In this document: one piece after another, positions 1 through 5,223 of the stretch
Layout of the letters: the number at the start of each line of letters is the position of its first letter
How positions within the stretch are numbered: the stretch's first letter is position 1
From: a candidate division WWE3 bacterium
Lineage (GTDB): Bacteria > Patescibacteriota > 4484-211 > JAGQKX01
DNA length: 8,330 bases
Direction of reading: 5' to 3'
NCBI GenBank assembly: GCA_020429905.1
Contig: JAGQKX010000031.1
Location: 1-8,330 of the forward strand
Position numbers and translations under genes: made by a program
The notes under the pieces: model-generated
The model's database searches: none
Told to the model about the DNA's origin: nothing
Seen by the model: the letters and a program-made list of their open reading frames with translations, nothing else

Positions 1-1102
1 CTGCTTCTTGGGGATTTCCGCGGCCATCTTTATTACTAGTGGAAATATATAGGTATCCGTCAGGTCCAAGGATAACTTCACGAATACGGCCAAGTTCTTT
101 TTGAAAATTGGCTTTTAGATCGGTAATTTCTTCTCCTGATATACTAGCTTGATACAGTGATTCACCGCGGAGACCGCCGAAGAAGAGGGTGTCCTGATAA
201 ATGGCCAGCCCTGCCGGCGCCCAAGTATCTTCTGATCCGGATTGAATAACGGGATTCGTTAGTCCCTCTTTTGTTTCTGTACCTTTGATGTCAGGCCATC
301 CATAATTCTGACCGGCTACAATTTTATTAATCTCGTCGTAGCCTGTATCTAATCCTGATGGACCATGTTCGGTTGCCCAAAGTTGACCGGTACTATCCCA
401 GGCAATTCCTTGCGGATTGCGGTGTCCAATTGAATACACTGCGTTGCCAAACGGATTATCGGCAGGAATCGATCCATCATCACGGATGCGTAAGATTTTT
501 CCGTTAAGTGAAGAGATATTTTGGGCTAATTCTGATTGTTGGGCATCGCCGGTGGTTATATATATGAGTCCATCTGGACCAAAGGCAATTCGTCCGCCAT
601 CGTGGTTTTGTGAACCAAGGATTCCGTCAATAATTACCGTGGGATTACTGAGCCCGTCATCGACAAAATCAAATCGTTCTAACTTGTTCATCAACGAGCC
701 TTGATCGTTTTTATAGGTGTAATACAGATAGATCCAATGATTTTGACTAAACTGCGGATGGACGGCGATTCCCATGAGACCACCTTCTTTTGTTTGGACA
801 ACGGTTTCAATCTCTTGAACGACGTGCGTTTGGGAGTCAATTTTTAAGAGTGTTCCGCGTCGCTCTGTCACGAGTAATGAAGAGTCGGGAAGGAAGGCTA
901 TCGCCCAAGGGACAAACAGTTTATCGGCTACCAGCGTAATATCTGATGTTTGGTCTAAAGGTTTTTCGAGCATGAGGCCAGTCTCGGTTGAAGATTCGCG
1001 CGGCTGAAAAATAACGGTGATCAAGGAATCTTTGAAAAAAAACGCAGTGAGTAAACCGACACCAATAAGGCCGAAAACGATAATAAGCAGTCTTTTAGTC
1101 AT
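1..1102 (-). CDS. PQQ-dependent sugar dehydrogenase (glucose/sorbosone dehydrogenase family), 3' end outside the window
   Basis: Reading leftward from the ATG at 1102, the frame stays open for 367 codons to the window edge. An N-terminal hydrophobic segment (about residues 4-23) suggests a signal anchor, placing the enzyme outside the membrane. Family motifs appear in order: NHDGGR (166-171, with the His expected to act as catalytic base), GKILRI (201-206), YSIGHRNPQG (223-232), EHGPSG (245-250), a DEIN motif (256-259) and NYGWP (266-270). These belong to the six-bladed beta-propeller family that oxidises aldoses or related sugars with PQQ and calcium. The last blade (GPDGYLYISTSNKDGRG) is in view, so probably only about 10 residues are missing. 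No Shine-Dalgarno precedes the ATG, and a -10 box ends 8 nt before it, suggesting a leaderless mRNA. Substrate and cofactor use are inferred from the family; no PQQ biosynthesis gene is visible here. Confidence 0.9.
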   Translation of the reverse strand, partial: MTKRLLIIVFGLIGVGLLTAFFFKDSLITVIFQPRESSTETGLMLEKPLDQTSDITLVADKLFVPWAIAFLPDSSLLVTERRGTLLKIDSQTHVVQEIETVVQTKEGGLMGIAVHPQFSQNHWIYLYYTYKNDQGSLMNKLERFDFVDDGLSNPTVIIDGILGSQNHDGGRIAFGPDGLIYITTGDAQQSELAQNISSLNGKILRIRDDGSIPADNPFGNAVYSIGHRNPQGIAWDSTGQLWATEHGPSGLDTGYDEINKIVAGQNYGWPDIKGTETKEGLTNPVIQSGSEDTWAPAGLAIYQDTLFFGGLRGESLYQASISGEEITDLKANFQKELGRIREVILGPDGYLYISTSNKDGRGNPQEA

Positions 1103-1109
1103 CTGTTAG

Positions 1110-1118
1110 ATTGTAACA
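1110..1118 (-). promoter_or_regulatory. Extended -10 promoter of the sugar dehydrogenase gene
   Basis: On the minus strand TGTTACAAT reads as an extended -10 element (TGn plus TACAAT). The hexamer ends at 1110, with 7 nt before the ATG at 1102, so transcription would start at or one base before the start codon. The -35 position at 17-bp spacing (CTACGT) is poor, which fits an extended -10 promoter. Confidence 0.5.
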
Positions 1119-1151
1119 AAATATCGGCAAGTACGTAGACAAAAATCTGTC

Positions 1152-1179
1152 TTGTTAATCTGAATTAAAGGGTTATACT
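1152..1179 (+). promoter_or_regulatory. Promoter of the MGMT-like gene, predicted leaderless
   Basis: TTGTTA (1152-1157) and TATACT (1174-1179) are separated by 16 bp. Only 6 nt lie between the -10 box and the ATG at 1186, so the expected transcription start is the A of the start codon. No ribosome-binding site is present. A short inverted repeat, AGACA (1137-1141) and TGTCT (1148-1152), touches the -35 box and lies between the two divergent promoters; it could be an operator but is only 5 bp per arm. Confidence 0.6.
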
Positions 1180-1185
1180 TTCGAC

Positions 1186-1500
1186 ATGCTACAGCAGACA
1201 TTTACCGAAAAAGTGTACCGTATTGTCGCTCGTATTCCTGAAGGGAAGGTTATGACCTATGGACAGGTTGCGGTACTAGCGGGCAGTGCGGGTGCAGCTC
1301 GGGCTGTAGGAATGTGTATGAAAAATAACCCAGATACCACAATCGTACCGTGTCACCGGGTGGTGGCGTCAAACGGTGATTTGACTGGATATTCTGGGGG
1401 GCAAGGAGTAAAAACAAAAAAAGAAAAATTGCTTTCTGAAGGAGTCATCTTTGATGGCGAACGGGTTGATCTTGATGAATCCCAATGGACAATCGAATAA
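1186..1500 (+). CDS. MGMT/Ogt-family methyltransferase-like protein (DNA-binding/active-site domain only)
   Basis: This 104-residue protein covers the C-terminal DNA-binding domain of O6-alkylguanine-DNA alkyltransferases. Visible family features are MTYGQVA (23-29, with the Tyr that helps rotate the base), ARAVG (38-42, with the arginine finger at R39) and VPCHRVV (54-60), which contains the alkyl-acceptor cysteine C56. The N-terminal domain of Ada-C/Ogt enzymes is absent. Alkyltransferase-like (ATL) proteins have the same one-domain form but normally replace the cysteine, usually with Trp; here the Cys is kept. The protein is therefore either a minimal suicide alkyltransferase or a damage-recognition protein feeding nucleotide excision repair; sequence alone cannot decide. 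The gene is divergent from the dehydrogenase and convergent with the RNase gene, and its stop codon lies inside the A-run of the latter's terminator. Confidence 0.9.
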   Translation: MLQQTFTEKVYRIVARIPEGKVMTYGQVAVLAGSAGAARAVGMCMKNNPDTTIVPCHRVVASNGDLTGYSGGQGVKTKKEKLLSEGVIFDGERVDLDESQWTIE

Positions 1501-1535
1501 AAAAAGACCTGACTAAACTAATTTAGCCAGGCCTT
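1499..1535 (-). terminator. Rho-independent terminator of the RNB ribonuclease gene
   Basis: On the minus strand a 12-bp stem (GGCCTGGCTAAA with TTTAGTCAGGTC, loop of 4) is followed by seven T residues and lies 42 bp after the nuclease stop codon. Two positions are G-U pairs on the minus-strand RNA but A-C mismatches on the plus-strand RNA, and the plus side has only a short TTAT tail. The element is therefore built for leftward transcripts and would stop rightward transcription from the MGMT-like gene less well. Confidence 0.8.
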
Positions 1536-1576
1536 ATCTATCAGCTTGATATTCCTAATAAATCGCGGTGTATTCG

Positions 1577-3616
1577 TTAATGAGGAAGCAGGGCTTGGCA
1601 CGCCTCCGCGGCGGCTAGCTTTTTAGCTTCCTTTTTTGCACTATATAACCCTTCCCAAGATTGGGGTTCTCCATCAATCGTGATCGTGCAGGTTGCTTTG
1701 AAAATGGGTGCATGATCGGCACCTGATTGTTCAAACGCATACACCGGCATCGGGTATCCGTTACCTTGGCACCACTCTTGCAGTGCTCCGATAGGGTTCC
1801 TGGTCACCGTTGTTTCTACTGATGGACCGCTATTACTCTCGAAAAAATCTGAAGGGATTTTTTCAAACAGTGATTGCGACATGAGCCGTTCAGCTTCTTT
1901 ACGCTGCGAGGCAGATACCTCATCGGATACGTAGGTATCCGATGAAATTGTCAGCGTAGCAGTTCCAGAAAAAGTCGGATCATGGGATGGCCCCGTTTGG
2001 GTAATGTTGAACTCTGGGAACGCCCAACCATGTTTTTGGCAGAGCTCAAAGAGTTTACTCTTCGGGTTTTCGGTAATTATACTCATTGGAGCTACCTCCT
2101 GAGGTACTTTATACGAGATCGAAGCAATCGTAGCAATGAGACTTAAGAACGCAAGACGCTCTGCTTGCCTTTTTTGATGAGCAACGGTTGATTCTCCCTT
2201 GAAAGACATCTGATAAATTTCTACACTCGCCTGATAGCAGAACCGTCCTCGTGCTGATTCTCTATGGAGATGAATTCGCTCGTACGGTGGTAAATCAAGA
2301 ATGCTTCGAGCAGCAATCCAAACTTGGGGTCCGAGTTCAGGGTGTTCCGTAAGCCAATCGAATGCCGTTTGTTTAACCATCATCCAATGCTCACTTTTTC
2401 CTGCGGTATACAGTAGCAAACAACCGATATTCGCTAATCGGATTGAATCTGCTTGTATTCGTTGTATGATACCGTTTGCCCGCTCGGGTGTAAGTTCGAA
2501 TGTTCCATCTATCAACCGTTTGACCATAGCCGAAAAAAATCCAGGTTCAAGTTCTAAGATTTGTTCCGCAGTGCAGTTGGCAAGGATTCTTGTCCGCTGC
2601 TGCCGGAAATAATCGTTATTATGATCACGGATCTCATTCATGCGCTGATTCAAGTGCTGGGCGATACGTTCAAGTTCCTGTAGGGTATACGGGTTTTGTT
2701 TACCGTCCAACCAAGCATGTAGGATACGTTGGTTGATGACATCGACATACCGACGGATGGGTGATGTCCAGTGAGCGTACGCATCCAAATTCAGACCAAA
2801 ATGAGATTCACAATATGGTGAATATTTTGCCCTGCCCATCAGTGAATTGGTTACACTGATTAATTGTTGGATTAGTTCTACTGTCGGTTCGAGGTCGAGT
2901 GCAGTAACTGCTTTGGTGAGGTAATCACGATTTAGCTCAGGATCTGCTTGGTGATTTCTGAAAAGAAAATACCAACCAGCATTCTTAAGTGTTTCCGTGG
3001 TTACTCGGTTAGCCAGGATCATAAACTCCTGAACTAATATGTATGCCCGATAGAAACGACCTTGAGGAATATGTATGACTTCTCCTTCTTCGGTAGTCAT
3101 ATATCCGTCATGCAAGTCGAAAAGTGCCAGTGCTCCTTTTTCTCGACGTTGATTCAAGAGTCGCAATGCGAGTTCAACACCATCAGTCCACTGCTGGTGG
3201 AATTGATGCTCATTGTCATTCAGGATGGCATCAACCTGTTCATAGGTCATGCGCGCTTGACTGACCAAAATTGTGGGTTCGATCTCAAACTCAATGACGT
3301 TAAGGTCTTGATCGAGCGTGATTTTTTTAGTGAGTGTCAGTCGAGGCTGATTGGGTAGCAGGCTCAATTGATCATCACTATAGCTTCTTGGCCACATTGG
3401 TCTATTTCCAGATCGGAAGTAGAGCGTATAGGCCTGGGTATATGCCTCTGCATCGTATGGCGAAAGCAGTGCTGTTTGTGCACCGACATCGCTAATAGAT
3501 ACTTCAACATACCATTGCGTTCCACGTTTTTCCCAATAAATAGCGTCATCGAGGTCTCGAGATTTGGGACCATCGACTGTTATTCCGCGTTGTAAGGTGC
3601 GTCGCTTGGTTTGCAT
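1577..3616 (-). CDS. RNB-domain exoribonuclease with tandem C-terminal dsRNA-binding domains
   Basis: The 679-residue product opens directly with an RNase II/R catalytic (RNB) domain at about 8-340. The metal-binding Asp cluster is VDGPKSRDLDDAI (14-26; D15, D21, D23, D24), and the second hallmark, HWTSPIRRYVDVINQR, is at 282-297. RNase II/R enzymes degrade RNA 3' to 5' processively. The usual N-terminal cold-shock domains and C-terminal S1 domain are absent. Instead there is a helical region of unknown type (about 345-440), a degenerate dsRBD-like stretch (about 440-500), and two dsRBDs: 517-586, and 607-677, the latter ending in a near-consensus SAKKEAKKLAAAEA helix. A role in decay of structured RNA in the cytoplasm is inferred. 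AAGGAGGT at 3623-3630, 6 nt upstream, fixes the ATG. The catalytic assignment is solid; the dsRBD calls rest on pattern recognition, strongest for the last one. Confidence 0.88.
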   Translation of the reverse strand: MQTKRRTLQRGITVDGPKSRDLDDAIYWEKRGTQWYVEVSISDVGAQTALLSPYDAEAYTQAYTLYFRSGNRPMWPRSYSDDQLSLLPNQPRLTLTKKITLDQDLNVIEFEIEPTILVSQARMTYEQVDAILNDNEHQFHQQWTDGVELALRLLNQRREKGALALFDLHDGYMTTEEGEVIHIPQGRFYRAYILVQEFMILANRVTTETLKNAGWYFLFRNHQADPELNRDYLTKAVTALDLEPTVELIQQLISVTNSLMGRAKYSPYCESHFGLNLDAYAHWTSPIRRYVDVINQRILHAWLDGKQNPYTLQELERIAQHLNQRMNEIRDHNNDYFRQQRTRILANCTAEQILELEPGFFSAMVKRLIDGTFELTPERANGIIQRIQADSIRLANIGCLLLYTAGKSEHWMMVKQTAFDWLTEHPELGPQVWIAARSILDLPPYERIHLHRESARGRFCYQASVEIYQMSFKGESTVAHQKRQAERLAFLSLIATIASISYKVPQEVAPMSIITENPKSKLFELCQKHGWAFPEFNITQTGPSHDPTFSGTATLTISSDTYVSDEVSASQRKEAERLMSQSLFEKIPSDFFESNSGPSVETTVTRNPIGALQEWCQGNGYPMPVYAFEQSGADHAPIFKATCTITIDGEPQSWEGLYSAKKEAKKLAAAEACQALLPH

Positions 3617-3622
3617 CTCTTA

Positions 3623-3630
3623 ACCTCCTT
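3623..3630 (-). promoter_or_regulatory. Shine-Dalgarno site of the RNB ribonuclease gene
   Basis: AAGGAGGT on the minus strand is a near-perfect anti-SD match 6 nt before the ATG at 3616. It decides the start even though the protein lacks the N-terminal RNA-binding domains usual for the family. It contrasts with the leaderless starts of nearby genes. Confidence 0.85.
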
Positions 3631-3647
3631 ATTACCAAGCTGATAGT

Positions 3648-3661
3648 GCCTCGAAAGAGGC
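3648..3661 (-). other. Hairpin in the 5' leader of the RNB ribonuclease mRNA
   Basis: GCCTC and GAGGC form a perfect 5-bp stem with a 4-nt loop (TTTC on the minus-strand RNA). It lies between the predicted transcription start (near 3671) and the Shine-Dalgarno site. There is no U-run after it, so it is not an obvious terminator; it could be a stability or autoregulatory element. Confidence 0.5.
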
Positions 3662-3677
3662 TTTATGTGTTTGGTTG

Positions 3678-3706
3678 AGGATAGTTGACTCTTCCCTAAA
3701 AGTCAA
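3678..3706 (-). promoter_or_regulatory. Sigma-70-type promoter of the RNB ribonuclease gene, overlapped by an inverted repeat
   Basis: On the minus strand the -35 box TTGACT (3706-3701) and -10 box TATCCT (3683-3678) are separated by exactly 17 bp, predicting a start near 3671 and a leader of about 55 nt. The -35 box is one arm of a perfect 6-bp inverted repeat (3685-3690 and 3701-3706, 10-bp spacer), whose other arm fills the 3' part of the promoter spacer. This is a typical position for a repressor operator, but no regulator gene is seen nearby. Confidence 0.6.
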
Positions 3707-3801
3707 TGCGTTCTATATTTTTTGTTCATTCATGGAAGTGTCTCGGATTATGAATAAATGGCATGTTGGATCTTATCTCGGGGGCGGATCACTACGAGGC
3801 G

Positions 3802-4434
3802 TTAATTCTGTTTCGGGGTGATAATACGTTCTTCACCTAATATGGTAATGGTATCTCCATCAACCGTGATCGATTCTCCATCCTTAAGTAAATACATTTT
3901 GGGTCCGGAATAATGGGCTTTGACGAAGTCATATTGTTCATCTCGGTAGTGGGGATATACGTCAAATTCAACTAATCCGAGTCCAGAAAAAACATTTTTT
4001 ACTGGTTCGCCTTCTCCTTCAAACCAATCCGCCATTTGAAGTGTAGGTCCAGTCATATTCATTCCCGCACTGGAACCAACATAGATAATTCCAGAATTTA
4101 ATAAATCAAGAATGTGCAGATCAATTTTGCAAAATTTGATCCAGTACATCAGATACGTCCAATATCCACCACCAAACCACAGGATATCTTGTTTTTCCAT
4201 CTCCGAGATCACTGCGTCAGAGCGAAATTCTTCCAAGACAAGCGGGGTAACGGTGGCGCCGAGCTCGTTTACTTTTTTCCAGGAGCCGCCGTTTTTCCAA
4301 ACACCGTATCCTTCTTCGGCGTTGGCTGCTGTTGGGATATATCCAATATGCTTATTTTCAAATCCACCAACGAAATGATCCAAATCTGTGATTGATTGAG
4401 GATGTTTGGCTTGAGAGGCTAAAAATAGTTTCAC
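3802..4434 (-). CDS. Peptidase E-like serine peptidase (family S51)
   Basis: The 210-residue protein has the class I glutamine amidotransferase-like fold signature of peptidase E: WFGGGYWTYLMYW (86-98, oxyanion/nucleotide-like loop), the nucleophile elbow YVGSSAGMNM (118-127, S122 as nucleophile) and FDVYPHYRDEQYD (157-169, H162 as catalytic His). D136 may complete the triad by analogy with the known Ser-Asp-His set. Peptidase E cleaves dipeptides with N-terminal Asp; other S51 members differ in substrate, so specificity is open. No signal peptide is visible, so it is probably cytoplasmic. The start codon is GTG: a stop lies upstream in frame and the next Met is residue 79. There is no Shine-Dalgarno, and a -10 box sits 6 nt before the GTG. 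The RNase gene follows 185 bp downstream on the same strand but has its own promoter. Confidence 0.85.
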   Translation of the reverse strand: MKLFLASQAKHPQSITDLDHFVGGFENKHIGYIPTAANAEEGYGVWKNGGSWKKVNELGATVTPLVLEEFRSDAVISEMEKQDILWFGGGYWTYLMYWIKFCKIDLHILDLLNSGIIYVGSSAGMNMTGPTLQMADWFEGEGEPVKNVFSGLGLVEFDVYPHYRDEQYDFVKAHYSGPKMYLLKDGESITVDGDTITILGEERIITPKQN

Positions 4435-4440
4435 GCAGAA

Positions 4441-4449
4441 ATTATATCA
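4441..4449 (-). promoter_or_regulatory. Extended -10 promoter of the peptidase E-like gene, predicted leaderless
   Basis: The minus strand reads TGATATAAT: a perfect TATAAT hexamer with the TGn extension. Six nt separate it from the GTG start codon at 4434, so the predicted transcript begins at the start codon itself. No good -35 box is seen at 16-18 bp spacing, as expected for an extended -10 promoter. Confidence 0.6.
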
Positions 4450-4495
4450 AACAAAATTGCTCGGTATTTCTCAATATTTTTTCAACTTCACGATC

Positions 4496-4501
4496 TATAG
4501 T
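4496..4501 (+). promoter_or_regulatory. Possible -10 box for the secreted helical protein gene
   Basis: TATAGT lies 47 bp before the ATG at 4549, but no convincing -35 box or TGn extension is seen, so this is tentative. A 6-bp inverted repeat (TGGTAA at 4509-4514, TTACCA at 4521-4526) follows and would sit in the leader just upstream of the ribosome-binding site. Confidence 0.3.
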
Positions 4502-4531
4502 ACGGATATGGTAACAAGGATTACCAATTGA

Positions 4532-4541
4532 AAGGGGGTGA
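4532..4541 (+). promoter_or_regulatory. Extended Shine-Dalgarno site of the secreted helical protein gene
   Basis: AAGGGGGTGA matches the ten-base AAGGAGGTGA consensus with one G for A change that still allows a G-U pair with 16S rRNA. It lies 7 nt before the ATG at 4549 and marks that start. An out-of-frame ATG at 4542 lies too close to it to be used. Confidence 0.7.
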
Positions 4542-4548
4542 ATGAACT

Positions 4549-5013
4549 ATGACAAAGAAAATAATTTTACCAGCTATTGCTGCACTTGCGATTGGTGGAA
4601 CACTTTTTTCCACGGCAGCGTTTGCTCAAGCTGACACGGAGGGAACGTACCCTCCGGTCATCCAGAAATTGGTTGATCAGTTTGGGGTGAACTCGACGGA
4701 CGTAGATACAGCAATGCAAGAAGTACGGGATGAACACCAGGCGCAAATGCAAGCGCAATACGAGGAATACTTAACTTCGGCTGTTGATTCTGGGGACATA
4801 ACTGAAGATCAAAAGCAGCTAATCCTGGATAAGCATGATGAACTTCAGGCTGAACGTGAACAACAACGTTTAGAACTAGAACAATGGTCAGAAGACAATA
4901 ATATTGATCTCCAATATTTGGGAGAAGGTCATAATGGTCCACATGGATTTGGAAAAATGGAAGGCGGAATGCGAGGATTCGGACCGATGATGGATGGAGC
5001 AGATGAAGGTTAG
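4549..5013 (+). CDS. Small secreted helical protein with Gly/Met/His-rich tail, function unknown
   Basis: The 154-residue product begins with a classic Sec signal peptide: MTKK, a hydrophobic core to about residue 20, and an AFA-QA cleavage site after residue 26. The mature part is largely charged helix (about 50-118, rich in Glu, Gln and Asp), with a segment DSGDITEDQKQLILDKHDEL (80-99) that resembles the 'short helix - G-x-I/L-T-x-x-Q - helix' units of small bacterial envelope proteins. The C-terminus (about 125-150) is low complexity, with GHNGPHGFG and repeated GMRGFGPMM-like Gly, Met and His, which could bind metal or act as a flexible tail. I do not recognise a named family with confidence. 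The gene stands alone, with a strong SD before it and a strong terminator after it, and is divergent from the peptidase gene, so it is probably well expressed and exported. Confidence 0.8.
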   Translation: MTKKIILPAIAALAIGGTLFSTAAFAQADTEGTYPPVIQKLVDQFGVNSTDVDTAMQEVRDEHQAQMQAQYEEYLTSAVDSGDITEDQKQLILDKHDELQAEREQQRLELEQWSEDNNIDLQYLGEGHNGPHGFGKMEGGMRGFGPMMDGADEG

Positions 5014-5038
5014 GCTTTATGATGCACCATCTGAGTTG

Positions 5039-5080
5039 GACAAACACACTTACGGTATCGTGAGTGTGTTTGTTTTATTA
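5039..5080 (+). terminator. Rho-independent terminator of the secreted protein gene
   Basis: A 13-bp stem (CAAACACACTTAC at 5041-5053 with GTGAGTGTGTTTG at 5060-5072, one G-U pair, 6-nt loop) is followed by TTTTATTA. It starts 27 bp after the stop codon and isolates this gene from the tRNA unit downstream. The minus strand has no useful T-run, so it works rightward only. Confidence 0.9.
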
Positions 5081-5104
5081 GAGAAATGATTTGAAGTCCA
5101 AGTA

Positions 5105-5113
5105 TGATATTAT
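5105..5113 (+). promoter_or_regulatory. Likely extended -10 promoter of the tRNA-Cys / 341-aa gene unit
   Basis: TGATATTAT (TGn plus TATTAT) lies 30 bp before the tRNA, predicting a start near 5120 and a 5' leader of about 24 nt for RNase P to remove. A TTGAAG at 5091-5096 is too close to serve as its -35. No terminator or second promoter is visible between the tRNA and the following protein gene, so the promoter probably drives both. Confidence 0.45.
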
Positions 5114-5143
5114 AGGTATGGTTTTTTACAGAGGTAAGGAAAT

Positions 5144-5217
5144 GATGGGGTCGCCGAGTGGTCAGGCACTTACCCGCAAGGTAAGCTACGCAGGTTCGAA
5201 TCCTGCCCCCATCTCCA
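5144..5217 (+). tRNA. tRNA-Cys (anticodon GCA) with C33, CCA encoded
   Basis: The cloverleaf closes fully: acceptor GATGGGG/CCCCATC, D-stem GCC/GGC, anticodon stem CTTAC (5169-5173)/GTAAG (5181-5185), a 4-nt variable loop CTAC, T-stem GCAGG/CCTGC with loop TTCGAAT, discriminator U and encoded CCA. The 7-nt anticodon loop CCGCAAG (5174-5180) places GCA at 5176-5178. The U discriminator and short variable loop agree with bacterial tRNA-Cys. The unusual point is C instead of the nearly universal U33 just before the anticodon; C at position 9 and a possible C at position 21 also look atypical. The CCA ends only 6 nt before the ATG of the next protein gene. Confidence 0.92.
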
Positions 5218-5223
5218 AACATT

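Noticed and set aside
417..704. Plus-strand ORF of 95 codons
   Set aside because: It lies antisense to the dehydrogenase gene, whose family motifs continue uninterrupted on the other strand.
3728..3755. ATTCAT/ATGAAT inverted repeat after the peptidase gene as its terminator
   Set aside because: The stem is six AT-rich pairs around a 16-nt loop, too weak for a rho-independent terminator; no clear terminator was found for this gene.
4542..4634. Short out-of-frame ORF beginning at ATG 4542, overlapping the start of the secreted protein gene
   Set aside because: The ATG sits immediately after the SD with no room for normal spacing, and the peptide is not credible.
4658..5047. Minus-strand ORF of 129 codons opposite the secreted protein gene
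   Set aside because: It is a shadow of a gene with clear signal peptide, SD and terminator; its translation has no recognisable pattern.
5010..5222. Minus-strand ORF of 70 codons containing GDGGRIRTC
   Set aside because: This peptide is the classic false ORF made by reading the antisense of a tRNA T-arm and acceptor stem; it covers tRNA-Cys and the terminator and has no ribosome-binding site.
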